Source: an uncultured Lachnospiraceae bacterium (GTDB lineage Bacteria; Bacillota; Clostridia; Lachnospirales; Lachnospiraceae). From it: a stretch of DNA of 64,000 bases. The translations under genes and the position numbers were made by a program. The stretch is taken from positions 8,223 to 72,222 of the forward strand of contig CAKRIL010000016.1 in NCBI GenBank assembly GCA_934343915.1. The letters are read 5' to 3'. Positions 53,203 to 61,771 of the stretch are shown piece by piece (the stretch's first letter is position 1; every line of letters begins with the position of its first letter). The notes under the pieces are model-generated. The model did not search any database, was not told where the DNA came from, and worked only from the letters and a program-made list of their open reading frames with translations.

Positions 53203-54486
53203 ATGAGAAGGAACAAGAAGTTTTATGTGTATATGATGCTCTTTGTGGTACTCATTGCACAGCTTGCGTTCTCGGGTAAGACCATGGCGGGCACACCGGA
53301 GCCGGTTAATGCCGCAGTTATGCATGATGCCGACAGCGCGCAGGCAGACACTACTGTAAACCCTTACGATTCAGATAACTTATTAAGAAATACTCAGACA
53401 GTCGATAACACGGATGAGGAGGCTGCACAGATGGCTCAGGTAGAGCCGAGAATCGTGTACACCAGCACACTCGCAGCTGACGGACAGATTGTTGATGACC
53501 TTACAGCTGATACACATAAGAGTGACTTTGAGAACAAGGTCATATCCTACTGTGAGGACAGAGTGAGCATCTATTCGGAGCCTGACGAGTCATCAGAGGT
53601 TGTGGGCTGTATGTATTCCCGCTCACAGGCAGACATTGTTGAGAAGGGTGAGAAGTGGACTAAGATATCATCGGGCAATGTAGTGGGCTATGTTAAGAAC
53701 ACATATATGCTGTTCGGTGAAGAGGCGGATAAGGTTGCACCTTTTATCGGAGACAAGACGACAACCGTTGATGCAGATGTATTGAATGTATATGCTTCAG
53801 CGGATTCATCAAGTGCTGTTATAGCGGTATTTTACGCAGGTGATGTGATTAACGCTTATGAGGAGATAGGCGACTGGGTGCTCGTAGAGTGCGAGAGCGG
53901 ATACGGCTATGTACAGGAGGACGGAATAAGCTCTTCATATGACCTTGCGACAGCTTGGACAATCGATGAGGAGAATGCATATATTGCCGAGCAGGCAAGA
54001 ATTGAAGCGGAAAGACGTGAAGCGGAGCGCGTTGCGGCAGCTAAGGCAGCACAGGCTCAGAGCACGACGATAGACAGAACGACCAATGAAGCGATGAGCG
54101 CAAGCGATTCGGAGATATATCTTCTTGCTTGTATTATCGAGTGGGAAGCCGGCTGGGAGCCGTATGAAGGCAAGCTTGCAGTTGCGAACGTGGTTCTTAA
54201 CCGTGTAAGGAGTTCAAGATTCGTACAGAATACGATTACTGATGTAATATATGCACCGGGACAGTTCACCGGAGTACTTGACGGCAATGGAAATATATCG
54301 GAGCGTTTTGCAGCACTTCTTGCCAACGGACCGTCACATCAGGATTCATATACGGCAGCAGGTGAGGCACTTGCGGGTGTCAACAATATCGGAGATTATC
54401 TGTTCTTCATAAGTGTGAAGAAGGCTAACTACGCAAGATACTCGAAGTATACGGTACTCAATAATCATTGTTTTTATGCATATTAG
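53203..54486 (+). CDS. Secreted SleB-family cell wall hydrolase with SH3 domains
   Basis: The 427-residue protein has a signal peptide (NKKFYVYMMLFVVLIAQLAFSGKTMAG, residues 5-31). Two bacterial SH3-type repeats follow, about 112-170 (EDRVSIYSEPDESSEVVG) and 185-245 (ADVLNVYASADSSSAVIA). A Glu/Ala/Arg-rich helix (about 260-295) leads to a C-terminal Hydrolase_2 domain (about 305-427), with the catalytic-Glu context LLACIIEWEAGWEPYEGKLA and NVVLNRVRSSRF. Such proteins cut peptidoglycan glycan strands as lytic transglycosylases; SleB acts in spore germination. The SH3 domains point to vegetative wall binding. It is monocistronic. Confidence 0.9.
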   Translation: MRRNKKFYVYMMLFVVLIAQLAFSGKTMAGTPEPVNAAVMHDADSAQADTTVNPYDSDNLLRNTQTVDNTDEEAAQMAQVEPRIVYTSTLAADGQIVDDLTADTHKSDFENKVISYCEDRVSIYSEPDESSEVVGCMYSRSQADIVEKGEKWTKISSGNVVGYVKNTYMLFGEEADKVAPFIGDKTTTVDADVLNVYASADSSSAVIAVFYAGDVINAYEEIGDWVLVECESGYGYVQEDGISSSYDLATAWTIDEENAYIAEQARIEAERREAERVAAAKAAQAQSTTIDRTTNEAMSASDSEIYLLACIIEWEAGWEPYEGKLAVANVVLNRVRSSRFVQNTITDVIYAPGQFTGVLDGNGNISERFAALLANGPSHQDSYTAAGEALAGVNNIGDYLFFISVKKANYARYSKYTVLNNHCFYAY

Positions 54487-54491
54487 AATCA

Positions 54492-54530
54492 GGAAGCACC
54501 ATTCGGAGGATTATTCCGAATGGTGCTTTC
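54492..54530 (+). terminator. Terminator after the SleB-type hydrolase
   Basis: A perfect 13-base stem, AAGCACCATTCGG (54494-54506) with CCGAATGGTGCTT (54516-54528), closed by a nine-base loop. The T-run is short (TTTCT). Confidence 0.75.
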
Positions 54531-54631
54531 TGCCTATTGAGTGAAAATTATTCTAATATTTATTGTAAAAATCATATTATTAGTGTATTATAAAAAATAA
54601 GTCAGATAATTAAAGGTAAGGGGGAATGAAT

Positions 54632-55087
54632 ATGCATGCAATGATATGGCTGATATTGTTTGTCGTGCTGGTGGTGTTTGAGATAGCAACTCTCGGACTT
54701 ACAACCATATGGTTTGCCGCGGGTTCACTGGTTGCTTTTTTTGCATCACTGCTTCATGCGGCATGGTGGCTGCAGTTCGTACTGTTTATTGTCGTGTCAC
54801 TCATTATGCTCATATTCACGCGGCCATTTGCGGTGAAATATGTGAATAAGCATACGACGAAGACCAACTTAGACAGTATTATAGGGCAGACAGGGCGTGT
54901 TATTGCTAAGATTGATAATGCGCAAGCATCAGGATATGTCGTATTTAACGGCAATGAATGGGCGGCGAGATCGGTTGACGGAAGTGTGATAGATATTGAC
55001 ACTATGGTAACAATTAAGTCTATTGAGGGCGTTAAGCTCATGGTTGAGCCGATTGTCCAAGCGGCAGCAGAAGAAAAACAGAATTAA
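54632..55087 (+). CDS. NfeD-like membrane protein (short form)
   Basis: The 151-residue protein has two or three N-terminal membrane helices (about 3-25, 28-45 and 47-68). A C-terminal OB-fold domain follows (LDSIIGQTGRVIAKIDNAQASGYVVFNGNEWAA), the NfeD pattern. It lacks the ClpP-like protease part of long NfeD proteins. NfeD proteins pair with SPFH proteins in membrane microdomains, and an SPFH gene follows 23 bases later. ATG 54632 has GGGGG seven bases upstream; ATG 54626 is too close to that site. Confidence 0.88.
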   Translation: MHAMIWLILFVVLVVFEIATLGLTTIWFAAGSLVAFFASLLHAAWWLQFVLFIVVSLIMLIFTRPFAVKYVNKHTTKTNLDSIIGQTGRVIAKIDNAQASGYVVFNGNEWAARSVDGSVIDIDTMVTIKSIEGVKLMVEPIVQAAAEEKQN

Positions 55088-55110
55088 TTCAATTTCAGGG
55101 AGGATTTATT

Positions 55111-56040
55111 ATGCAGGGCATTGTTGGAGCTATTATCGTAGCTGTAATCGTACTTATTATTTTGGCATCATGTATCAAGATTGTACCTCAGGCACAGGCG
55201 GTTGTTCTTGAGAGACTTGGTGCATACAAGGACACATGGAATGTTGGTATCCACTTTAAGGTTCCTTTTATCGATAAGATGGCGAGAAGAGTTGTTCTTA
55301 AGGAGCAGGTAGCAGATTTCCCGCCTCAGCCGGTTATCACTAAGGATAATGTTACAATGAGAATCGATACAGTCGTATTTTTCCAGATTACAGACCCTAA
55401 GCTTTTTGCTTACGGTGTTGAGAATCCTATCATGGCTATTGAGAATCTTACGGCAACAACACTCCGTAACATCATCGGTGAGCTTACCTTCGAGCAGACA
55501 CTTACATCGCGTGAGGTTATCAATTCCAAGATGAGAGTATCTCTTGATGTTGCAACAGATCCTTGGGGAATCAAGGTCAACAGAGTGGAGGTTAAGAACA
55601 TTATTCCTCCTTCAGCAATTCAGGATGCGATGGAGAAGCAGAAGAGAGCAGAGCTTGAGAAGATTGAGGCTGTAACACGTTCAGAAGGACAGAAGCAGTC
55701 AGCAGTCCTTGTTGCAGAAGGTAAGAAGCGTTCGATGATTCTTGATGCGGAGGCTGAGAAGGAATCAGCAATTCTCAGAGCTGAGGCACAGAAGCAGAAG
55801 ATGGTTAAGGAGGCAGAAGGTCAGGCTGAGGCTATCAGAGTCGTACAGCTTGCCAATGCAGAGGGTCTTAAGATGATTAAGGAGGCAGGTGCCGATGAGG
55901 CAGTTCTCCGTCTTAAGAGTCTGGAGGCATTTGAGAAGGCTGCCGATGGTCAGGCAACCAAGATTATCATTCCTTCAGAGATTCAGGGACTTGCCGGGCT
56001 TGCCAAGTCTGTTGTTGAGGTTGTAAAGGAAGCTGACTAA
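55111..56040 (+). CDS. SPFH/band 7 protein, stomatin/QmcA-like
   Basis: The 309-residue protein has an N-terminal membrane helix (residues 3-23) and then the SPFH domain (IVPQAQAVVLERLGAYKDTWNVG, DFPPQPVITKDNVTMRID). A long Ala/Glu/Lys coiled coil (about 180-260) and a conserved C-terminal IIPSEIQGLAGLAKSVVEVVKE complete it. SPFH proteins form large oligomeric cages in functional membrane microdomains. It is encoded with NfeD. Codon bias suggests good expression. A GGGAGG site precedes the ATG. Confidence 0.93.
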   Translation: MQGIVGAIIVAVIVLIILASCIKIVPQAQAVVLERLGAYKDTWNVGIHFKVPFIDKMARRVVLKEQVADFPPQPVITKDNVTMRIDTVVFFQITDPKLFAYGVENPIMAIENLTATTLRNIIGELTFEQTLTSREVINSKMRVSLDVATDPWGIKVNRVEVKNIIPPSAIQDAMEKQKRAELEKIEAVTRSEGQKQSAVLVAEGKKRSMILDAEAEKESAILRAEAQKQKMVKEAEGQAEAIRVVQLANAEGLKMIKEAGADEAVLRLKSLEAFEKAADGQATKIIIPSEIQGLAGLAKSVVEVVKEAD

Positions 56041-56068
56041 TCTATTACGGGAATGGAGACATATAATA

Positions 56069-56329
56069 ATGAGCGAACCTATTGAATTCAGATATGACAC
56101 ACAGCTTTTAATTGAAGGCGAGAACCTCGACGAGGATGCCATCAACGATTATTTCACTGAGAACTTTAAGGGAGACTGCCTTCTTGCCGTTGGTGATGAA
56201 GAGCTTATAAAGATTCATTTCCATACCAACGAGCCTTGGAAGGTATTAGAGTATTGCCGTACTCTCGGCGAGATATATGATATTGTAGTCGAGGATATGG
56301 ACAGACAGGCAAGAGGACTTCACGGTTAG
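56069..56329 (+). CDS. Small stand-alone FakA/DAK-phosphatase C-terminal-like domain
   Basis: The 86-residue protein resembles one domain of the FakA/YloV fatty-acid kinase. It starts with an EFRYDTQLLIEGENLDEDAI strand region and contains LLAVGDEELIKIHFHTNEPWKVLEYC, matching the GDDDIVKVHVHTNxPGxVLE segment of those larger proteins. The DhaL-like kinase domain is absent and no such gene is adjacent, so it cannot be a kinase alone. A regulatory or carrier role is possible but not shown. It lies between SPFH and TraX genes with short gaps. Confidence 0.65.
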   Translation: MSEPIEFRYDTQLLIEGENLDEDAINDYFTENFKGDCLLAVGDEELIKIHFHTNEPWKVLEYCRTLGEIYDIVVEDMDRQARGLHG

Positions 56330-56338
56330 GAATAGTTT

Positions 56339-57064
56339 ATGAATAATGAAAGAGGTCTTTCAGCATATCAAATCAAGGTCATCGCCATTGTGGCGATGAC
56401 CATTGACCATATAGCGTGGATGTGGGTTCCTGCGGTTACAGCCGTCGGACAGTGCATGCATACAATAGGGCGGATTACGGCACCGATAATGTGTTATCTG
56501 CTGGTCGAAGGTTATATTCATACACATGATGTACGGAGATATACATTCAGACTGGGGATATTTGCGGTGGTATCCGCCTTTGCTTTTTATTACTATGAGA
56601 ACGGTACGGGCATATCGGGCGGCATACCGGGCTTTGGAATGATATACACGCTGTTTATAGCACTGCTTATGTTAAGGCTGTATGACAGTGACGGAATAAC
56701 CGGCTGGAAAAAGGGTGTTCTTATGATTATGCTCTTTATGCTCTCGCTCTTCGGTGACTGGGCGGGAATCGGTGTGACATGGCCGCTTATAATGTACATA
56801 TACCGCGATAATAAAATGTTGCAGCTCAAGCTCCTTGCATTCACGGCGTTCGTGTTCGCGGCGGCGGTTGCCGCTGAGACGGCACTGGCAAACCCGATGT
56901 ATCCGTATGCCTCCGTATTCCAGTTCGGAACACTGCTTGCAGTTCCGATACTTGCAATGTATAATGGAAGGCTGGGAGGAAGAAGGGGCGGAAAGTGGTT
57001 TTTTTACATATATTATCCGATTCATATGGTGATGATAAGATTGATTGATGTGCTGATACATTAA
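56339..57064 (+). CDS. TraX-family membrane protein
   Basis: The 241-residue integral membrane protein has about eight helices. It opens with the TraX hallmark LSAYQIKVIAIVAMTIDHIAWM, and has YPIHMVMIRL at the C-terminus, typical of acyltransferase-3-like TraX proteins. F-plasmid TraX acetylates pilin, but chromosomal Clostridial copies are widespread with unknown acceptors. No conjugation genes are nearby. It starts nine bases after the small FakA-like gene and is probably in the same operon. Confidence 0.88.
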   Translation: MNNERGLSAYQIKVIAIVAMTIDHIAWMWVPAVTAVGQCMHTIGRITAPIMCYLLVEGYIHTHDVRRYTFRLGIFAVVSAFAFYYYENGTGISGGIPGFGMIYTLFIALLMLRLYDSDGITGWKKGVLMIMLFMLSLFGDWAGIGVTWPLIMYIYRDNKMLQLKLLAFTAFVFAAAVAAETALANPMYPYASVFQFGTLLAVPILAMYNGRLGGRRGGKWFFYIYYPIHMVMIRLIDVLIH

Positions 57065-57078
57065 ATATAATCAAATAA

Positions 57079-57116
57079 TATGTATAAATATGCAAAATAA
57101 TGAATTTATATACATT
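57079..57116. promoter_or_regulatory. Tandem ArgR operator (two ARG boxes) before argF
   Basis: TATGTATAAATATGCAAA (57079-57096) and AATGAATTTATATACATT (57099-57116) both fit the 18-base ARG box pattern. They are separated by two bases, the usual arrangement for ArgR hexamer binding. The second box overlaps the -35 hexamer of the argF promoter, consistent with arginine-dependent repression. Confidence 0.7.
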
Positions 57117-57143
57117 GACAGATTATCTTTGATGAGGTATTCT
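57115..57143 (+). promoter_or_regulatory. Promoter of argF
   Basis: TTGACA (57115-57120), 17 bases, TATTCT (57138-57143), 55 bases before the argF ATG. Confidence 0.7.
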
Positions 57144-57197
57144 TAATAAAAATACATCGGTGGCATACATGTACACGGAATATAAGGAGGCAGCATT

Positions 57198-58184
57198 ATG
57201 AACTTAAAGGGACGCGATTTTTTGACATTGAAGGATTTTTCCAAGGAAGAGATTATGTATCTTATAGACCTTGCGGCAGAACTCAAGGATAAGAAGAAAA
57301 AAGGTATTCCGGTTGACCATCACAGAGGCAGGAATGTAGCTCTTATATTCGAGAAGACAAGTACAAGAACAAGATGTTCATTCGAGGTGGCAGCGCATGA
57401 CCTCGGAATGGGAACTACTTATCTTGATCCGTCAGGTTCACAGATAGGCAAGAAGGAAAGCATCGCGGACACTGCAAGGGTTCTCAGCCGTATGTATGAC
57501 GGAATCGAATACAGAGGATATGGTCAGGCTATTGTAGAAGAGCTTGCCAAGTATTCTGATGTCCCGGTATGGAACGGACTTACGAACGAGTATCATCCTA
57601 CACAGATGCTTGCAGATATGCTCACGATAAAAGAGCATTTCGGAAAGCTTGAGGGCATTAACTTCACATATATGGGAGATGCAAGATACAATATGGGAAA
57701 TTCCCTTATGATTGCGTGTGCGAAGATAGGACTTAATTTCACGGCATGCACCAACAAGAAGTATTTTCCTAATGAGGAGCTTGTTGAGCTCTGCCGCGGA
57801 TATGCCAAGGAGTCAGGGGCAGCAATAACACTCACGGAGGACGTTGATGCAGGAACCAGGGGCGCGGATGTAATCTATACGGATGTATGGGTATCGATGG
57901 GAGAGCCTTCTGAGGTATGGGAGGAGCGTATTCATGACCTTCTTCCTTATCAGGTAAATAAGAAGGCTATGGATAATGCGGGACCACAGGCTGTATTTAT
58001 GCATTGCCTCCCTGCATTCCACGATTTAAAGACAACAGTTGGAGCACAGATTCACGAAAAGTTCGGACTTGACGAGATGGAGGTTACGGATGAGGTATTT
58101 GAATCTGAGCAGTCGATTGTATTTGACGAGGCAGAGAACCGTATGCATACAATCAAGGCGGTTATGGATGCCACAGTTATGTAA
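57198..58184 (+). CDS. argF: Ornithine carbamoyltransferase
   Basis: The 328-residue enzyme condenses ornithine and carbamoyl phosphate to citrulline in arginine synthesis. Motifs are the carbamoyl-phosphate loop KTSTRTRCSFEVAAHDLG, the HPTQMLADMLTI segment and the ornithine-binding FMHCLPAFHD. Upstream ARG boxes favour the anabolic role over a catabolic deiminase-pathway role. No other arg genes are next to it. AGGAGG precedes the ATG. Confidence 0.96.
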   Translation: MNLKGRDFLTLKDFSKEEIMYLIDLAAELKDKKKKGIPVDHHRGRNVALIFEKTSTRTRCSFEVAAHDLGMGTTYLDPSGSQIGKKESIADTARVLSRMYDGIEYRGYGQAIVEELAKYSDVPVWNGLTNEYHPTQMLADMLTIKEHFGKLEGINFTYMGDARYNMGNSLMIACAKIGLNFTACTNKKYFPNEELVELCRGYAKESGAAITLTEDVDAGTRGADVIYTDVWVSMGEPSEVWEERIHDLLPYQVNKKAMDNAGPQAVFMHCLPAFHDLKTTVGAQIHEKFGLDEMEVTDEVFESEQSIVFDEAENRMHTIKAVMDATVM

Positions 58185-58199
58185 ATAGGCGGATATGAT

Positions 58200-58493
58200 A
58201 TGGCTTCAAAAAAAGAAAGTGTATTAAGAAAGATTAGAATTGTAATTGACGTAATAAATGTTATACTTAGTATTGCGGTTGTGGCACTCACCATATATAC
58301 ATTTATGGACAGCAGAACGAGAATGGGTATGTTTCAGAATATATTTTATCTCGGTGCCCTGATAAATGCCATAACCGGTATTAAGCATCTTATATCGGAT
58401 AAGAAGCTGCAGGGAGCAGCAGTTATGATATTTGCCGTTGTACTTATAGCAGCGGGTATGCTTTGCACAAGAATTGTTGGAGGCAATGTATAA
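58200..58493 (+). CDS. Small membrane protein of unknown function
   Basis: The 97-residue protein has a basic N-terminus (MASKKESVLRKIR) and three hydrophobic helices, about 14-38, 46-62 and 70-92. I do not recognise a named family with certainty. It starts 15 bases after argF and its stop directly abuts the birA start, so it is a genuine operon member. The end of the gene supplies the birA ribosome site (GGAGG). Confidence 0.7.
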   Translation: MASKKESVLRKIRIVIDVINVILSIAVVALTIYTFMDSRTRMGMFQNIFYLGALINAITGIKHLISDKKLQGAAVMIFAVVLIAAGMLCTRIVGGNV

Positions 58494-59474
58494 ATGAAGG
58501 AAAAAATATTGCAGATGCTCAAGGAAGCTGACGGCTTCATCTCAGGTCAGGAGATATGCAGCAGACTGGGAGTGTCAAGAACCGCAGTGTGGAAAGCGAT
58601 TAAGCAGCTTCGGGAGGACGGCTACGACATCGAAGCAGTAAATAATAAGGGATACAGGCTTGGTCAGGTACCGGATGTAATCTATGAACAGGAGCTCAGA
58701 AGTCTCCTTCATACAAAATGGTTTGGCAGTAAAATATTGTACTTTGATTCGATTGACTCAACCAACAACGAATTGAAGAGACAGGCCGAGACACAGGTGT
58801 GCCACGGTCTGCTTGCCGTTGCAGAGGAGCAGACTGCGGGAAGAGGAAGAAGAGGTCATGCGTGGGTATCACCTCCGGGAACCGGAATATGGTTCTCATT
58901 TTTGTTAAAGCCGCAGATCAGCCCTGATAAGGCTTCAATGCTCACACTGGTGGCAGCGATTGCTGTTGCCAGGGCGATAAGTGAGACCACAGGACTTGTG
59001 TCACAGATTAAGTGGCCTAATGACATTGTTGTCAACAAAAAGAAGGTCTGCGGTATGCTCACCGAGCTGTCGGCTGAGATGACACAGGTGAACTATGTTG
59101 TCATTGGAATAGGTATAAATGCCAATAACAGAGAATTTCCTGATGAGATTAAGGAAACTGCCACATCATTGTATATTGAGTCTGGGAAGCCTGTGAAGAG
59201 AGCGGCGGTGATAGAGGCTGTCGGAAGATATTTTGAGCAGTATTATGATGCATTCATTAAGGCAGGGGATTTATCTCTTATAATGAATGAATATAATGAC
59301 ATGCTTGTTAATGCAGGAAATCAGGTCAGAATAATTTCAGGTGATTCTGAGGAGATATATACCGCAGTCGGTATCAATCCGCAGGGAGAGCTTGTTGTCA
59401 AGGATGAGGACGGCAACATAAAGGATATACGTTCGGGAGAAGTGTCCGTGCGCGGACTGTACGGCTACGTGTGA
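58494..59474 (+). CDS. birA: Biotin-protein ligase with repressor domain
   Basis: The 326-residue bifunctional BirA has an N-terminal winged helix (ISGQEICSRLGVSRTAVWKAIKQL, NNKGYRL) and a catalytic domain. The biotinyl-AMP loop is GRGRRGHAW, followed by the IKWPNDIVV motif with the catalytic Lys region and a C-terminal SH3-like part. It attaches biotin to carboxylases and can repress biotin genes. No BirA operator was recognised in this window. It begins immediately after the stop of the upstream small gene. Confidence 0.95.
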   Translation: MKEKILQMLKEADGFISGQEICSRLGVSRTAVWKAIKQLREDGYDIEAVNNKGYRLGQVPDVIYEQELRSLLHTKWFGSKILYFDSIDSTNNELKRQAETQVCHGLLAVAEEQTAGRGRRGHAWVSPPGTGIWFSFLLKPQISPDKASMLTLVAAIAVARAISETTGLVSQIKWPNDIVVNKKKVCGMLTELSAEMTQVNYVVIGIGINANNREFPDEIKETATSLYIESGKPVKRAAVIEAVGRYFEQYYDAFIKAGDLSLIMNEYNDMLVNAGNQVRIISGDSEEIYTAVGINPQGELVVKDEDGNIKDIRSGEVSVRGLYGYV

Positions 59475-59502
59475 TGACTATAATTTAAAGTGAGGATATA
59501 CA

Positions 59503-59835
59503 ATGTATTACGAGGACAATGTTGTACTGTGCGTTTCAAATGCATATGAAAAGAAATATTATCTCAATCAGGACTTTAATGGTCTTCCTGACCACATCAA
59601 AAATGAGCTTAAGATTATGTGCGTACTGTTCACGGAGGATGTCGGCGGCATAATGATGCTTGAATATGACGAGAACGGAACTCTTCAGATTAAGACGGAG
59701 GCTGCCGAGGAGGATATTCTCTATGATGAGATAGGTGCGGCACTTAAGATTAAGCAGATTAGAAATGAGAAGGCCGACCTGCTTCAGTCGCTTGAACTCT
59801 ACTTTAAGGTATTTTTCCTCGATGAGGATGTGTAG
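59503..59835 (+). CDS. DUF6145 family protein
   Basis: The 110-residue soluble acidic protein resembles the DUF6145 family, conserved mainly in Lachnospiraceae and usually found beside birA and coaX. It starts YYEDNVVLCVSNAYEKKYYLN and has a C-terminal helix LLQSLELYFKVFFL. No catalytic motif is visible and the function is unknown. It lies between birA (28 bases) and coaX (9 bases) and is surely co-transcribed. Confidence 0.75.
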   Translation: MYYEDNVVLCVSNAYEKKYYLNQDFNGLPDHIKNELKIMCVLFTEDVGGIMMLEYDENGTLQIKTEAAEEDILYDEIGAALKIKQIRNEKADLLQSLELYFKVFFLDEDV

Positions 59836-59844
59836 GAGGAACTT

Positions 59845-60612
59845 ATGCTTTTAGCAGTTGATATAGGAAATACCAATTTTACCGTGGGTGTGTTCAATGA
59901 AAAGAAGCTTGAAGCCACATTCAGAATAACGACAAAGCTTCAGAGGACATCGGATGAGTATGGTATTGTATTCATTGAGCTTTTAAGAACAAGGGGGCTC
60001 AGTGCTGATGATATTGAGGACGTTATTATAAGCTCTGTTGTTCCGAATGTCATGCATTCGGTTGTGAATGCCATGATAAAGTATTTTAACAGACAGCCTA
60101 TAATAGTGGGACCGGGAATAAAGACGGGAATACGCTTATCGTGTGACAATCCTAAGGAAATCGGACCTGACAGAATGGTGGATGCCGTAGGCGCATATGA
60201 ACTCTATGGCGGTCCGGTTATAGTGATGGACTTCGGAACAGCTACAACCTATGATGTCATACTTGCAGATGGTGTGTTCACGGCAGGAATAACGTCGCCG
60301 GGGCTTGCAAGCAGCGCGCGTTCGCTGTGGTGTGACGCAGCCAAGCTTCCTGAGATTGAGATTGTGAAGCCTAAGAGCATTTTGGCAAAGAATACGATAA
60401 CGAGCATGCAGGCAGGTCTGGTATACGGTTATATCGGTCAGACGGAATACATCATCAAAAAGATTAAGGAAGAGACAGGAATTGCCGATATTAAGACCGT
60501 TGCAACCGGAGGTTACGGACGCTTGATAAGCGAGAACACCGACAGTATACAGATATATGACAATGAGCTTACGCTTAAGGGCTTACAGCTTATATATGCG
60601 AAAAACAGGTGA
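59845..60612 (+). CDS. coaX: Type III pantothenate kinase
   Basis: The 255-residue enzyme catalyses the first step of coenzyme A synthesis. Its ASKHA-type phosphate loop is AVDIGNTNFTVGVF. The family motifs GPDRMVDAVGAYELYGGP and MDFGTATTYDVI (with metal-binding Asp), and the dimer-helix AGITSPGLASSARSL, are present. The pairing birA-coaX is common in Firmicutes. A GGAGG site precedes the ATG. Confidence 0.95.
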   Translation: MLLAVDIGNTNFTVGVFNEKKLEATFRITTKLQRTSDEYGIVFIELLRTRGLSADDIEDVIISSVVPNVMHSVVNAMIKYFNRQPIIVGPGIKTGIRLSCDNPKEIGPDRMVDAVGAYELYGGPVIVMDFGTATTYDVILADGVFTAGITSPGLASSARSLWCDAAKLPEIEIVKPKSILAKNTITSMQAGLVYGYIGQTEYIIKKIKEETGIADIKTVATGGYGRLISENTDSIQIYDNELTLKGLQLIYAKNR

Positions 60613-60661
60613 CTGCACCGGATTGTAATTACCTGATAGTTATGTGGTTTGTGAGGAAAGC

Positions 60662-61621
60662 ATGAAGATAGGAAATGTAAATATAGAGAATAATCTTGTA
60701 CTCGCACCGATGGCAGGGGTTACAGACCTGCCATTTCGCATTCTCTGCCGCGAGCAGGGCTGCGGTCTGCTGTACACGGAGATGGTGAGTGCAAAGGCAA
60801 TTTTATACAACAATAAGAATACGGAGGCACTTTTGGAGGTCGAGCCGGGTGAGAATCCAATATCGCTCCAGCTTTTCGGTTCCGACCCGCAGATTATGGC
60901 TGAAATGGCAAAGAGGCTGGAGGACAGACCTTTTGACATATTCGACGTGAACATGGGATGTCCCGTTCCTAAGATAGTGAATAACGGTGAGGGCTCCGCA
61001 CTTATGAAGAATCCCATTCTCGTCGGTCAGATAGTCGAGAGCATGGCGAAGGCGGTAAAGAAGCCGGTCACGGTCAAGATTAGAAAGGGGTTTAATGATG
61101 AGATGATAAATGCTCCCGAGATTGCGCATATTGTTGAGGAGTCGGGCGGAGCTGCGGTGGCTGTCCATGGAAGAACGAGAGAACAGTTCTATTCGGGAAA
61201 GGCTGACTGGGACATAATAAGGCAGGTCGTAGAGCGTGTCAGCATACCTGTAATCGGCAACGGCGACGTGTGCAGTGCCGAGGATGTCATCGCCATGGAG
61301 AAGCAGACGGGCTGCGCAGGAGTCATGATTGGCAGAGGCGCAAGAGGCAATCCTTGGATATTCTCAAGAATCAACGAGTACCGCCGGACGGGGATACTTC
61401 CTCCGAAGCCGGATGTCAATGAGATTAAGAGAATGATAAAGAGACATGCCGAGCTTCAGCTTAAATACAAGGGAGAATATCTCGGTATCCGTGAGATGAG
61501 AAAGCATGTCGCATGGTACACGACAGGGCTTAAGGATTCGGCGGCACTCAGAAACGAGGTCAATATGACGGAGACAATGGATGAGCTGTTCGCTCTTCTT
61601 GATGAAAAGCTCACGGAGTAA
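60662..61621 (+). CDS. dusB: tRNA-dihydrouridine synthase, DusB-like
   Basis: From ATG 60662 (GAGGAAA upstream) the protein has 319 residues. It is an FMN enzyme reducing uridines of tRNA D-loops. Motifs are LAPMAGVTDLPFR, the catalytic-Cys motif NMGCPVPKIV, VTVKIRKGF, AVHGRTREQFYSG and the FMN-binding IGNGDV and MIGRGARGNPW. The DusB assignment rests on length and the typical position in Firmicutes. An in-frame ATG at 60644 lacks spacing to a ribosome site. Confidence 0.93.
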   Translation: MKIGNVNIENNLVLAPMAGVTDLPFRILCREQGCGLLYTEMVSAKAILYNNKNTEALLEVEPGENPISLQLFGSDPQIMAEMAKRLEDRPFDIFDVNMGCPVPKIVNNGEGSALMKNPILVGQIVESMAKAVKKPVTVKIRKGFNDEMINAPEIAHIVEESGGAAVAVHGRTREQFYSGKADWDIIRQVVERVSIPVIGNGDVCSAEDVIAMEKQTGCAGVMIGRGARGNPWIFSRINEYRRTGILPPKPDVNEIKRMIKRHAELQLKYKGEYLGIREMRKHVAWYTTGLKDSAALRNEVNMTETMDELFALLDEKLTE

Positions 61622-61654
61622 AGTCGTATAAGACGAAATTAGGAAATGCAAAGG

Positions 61655-61683
61655 TTGACATTTACTTTTTATTATATTATAAT
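61655..61683 (+). promoter_or_regulatory. Consensus promoter of greA-lysS
   Basis: TTGACA (61655-61660), exactly 17 bases, TATAAT (61678-61683): a perfect sigma-A consensus, the strongest promoter in the window. The greA ATG follows about 90 bases later. Confidence 0.85.
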
Positions 61684-61771
61684 ACGGTGCATTGAAATGG
61701 GCTAATATGCCCTAAAACAGTCGTGTTACATTATTTTGTACACAAAATCGGGAAGGTATAGGTGTTTTATT

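Noticed and set aside
53203..54486. SleB-family hydrolase as proof of sporulation
   Set aside because: Hydrolase_2 proteins with SH3 domains are also vegetative wall enzymes, and SpoVB-like flippases likewise have non-spore paralogues. Together they do not prove sporulation.
56339..57064. TraX gene as evidence of a conjugative element
   Set aside because: No other transfer, relaxase or integrase genes are present; chromosomal TraX-like proteins are common in Clostridia.
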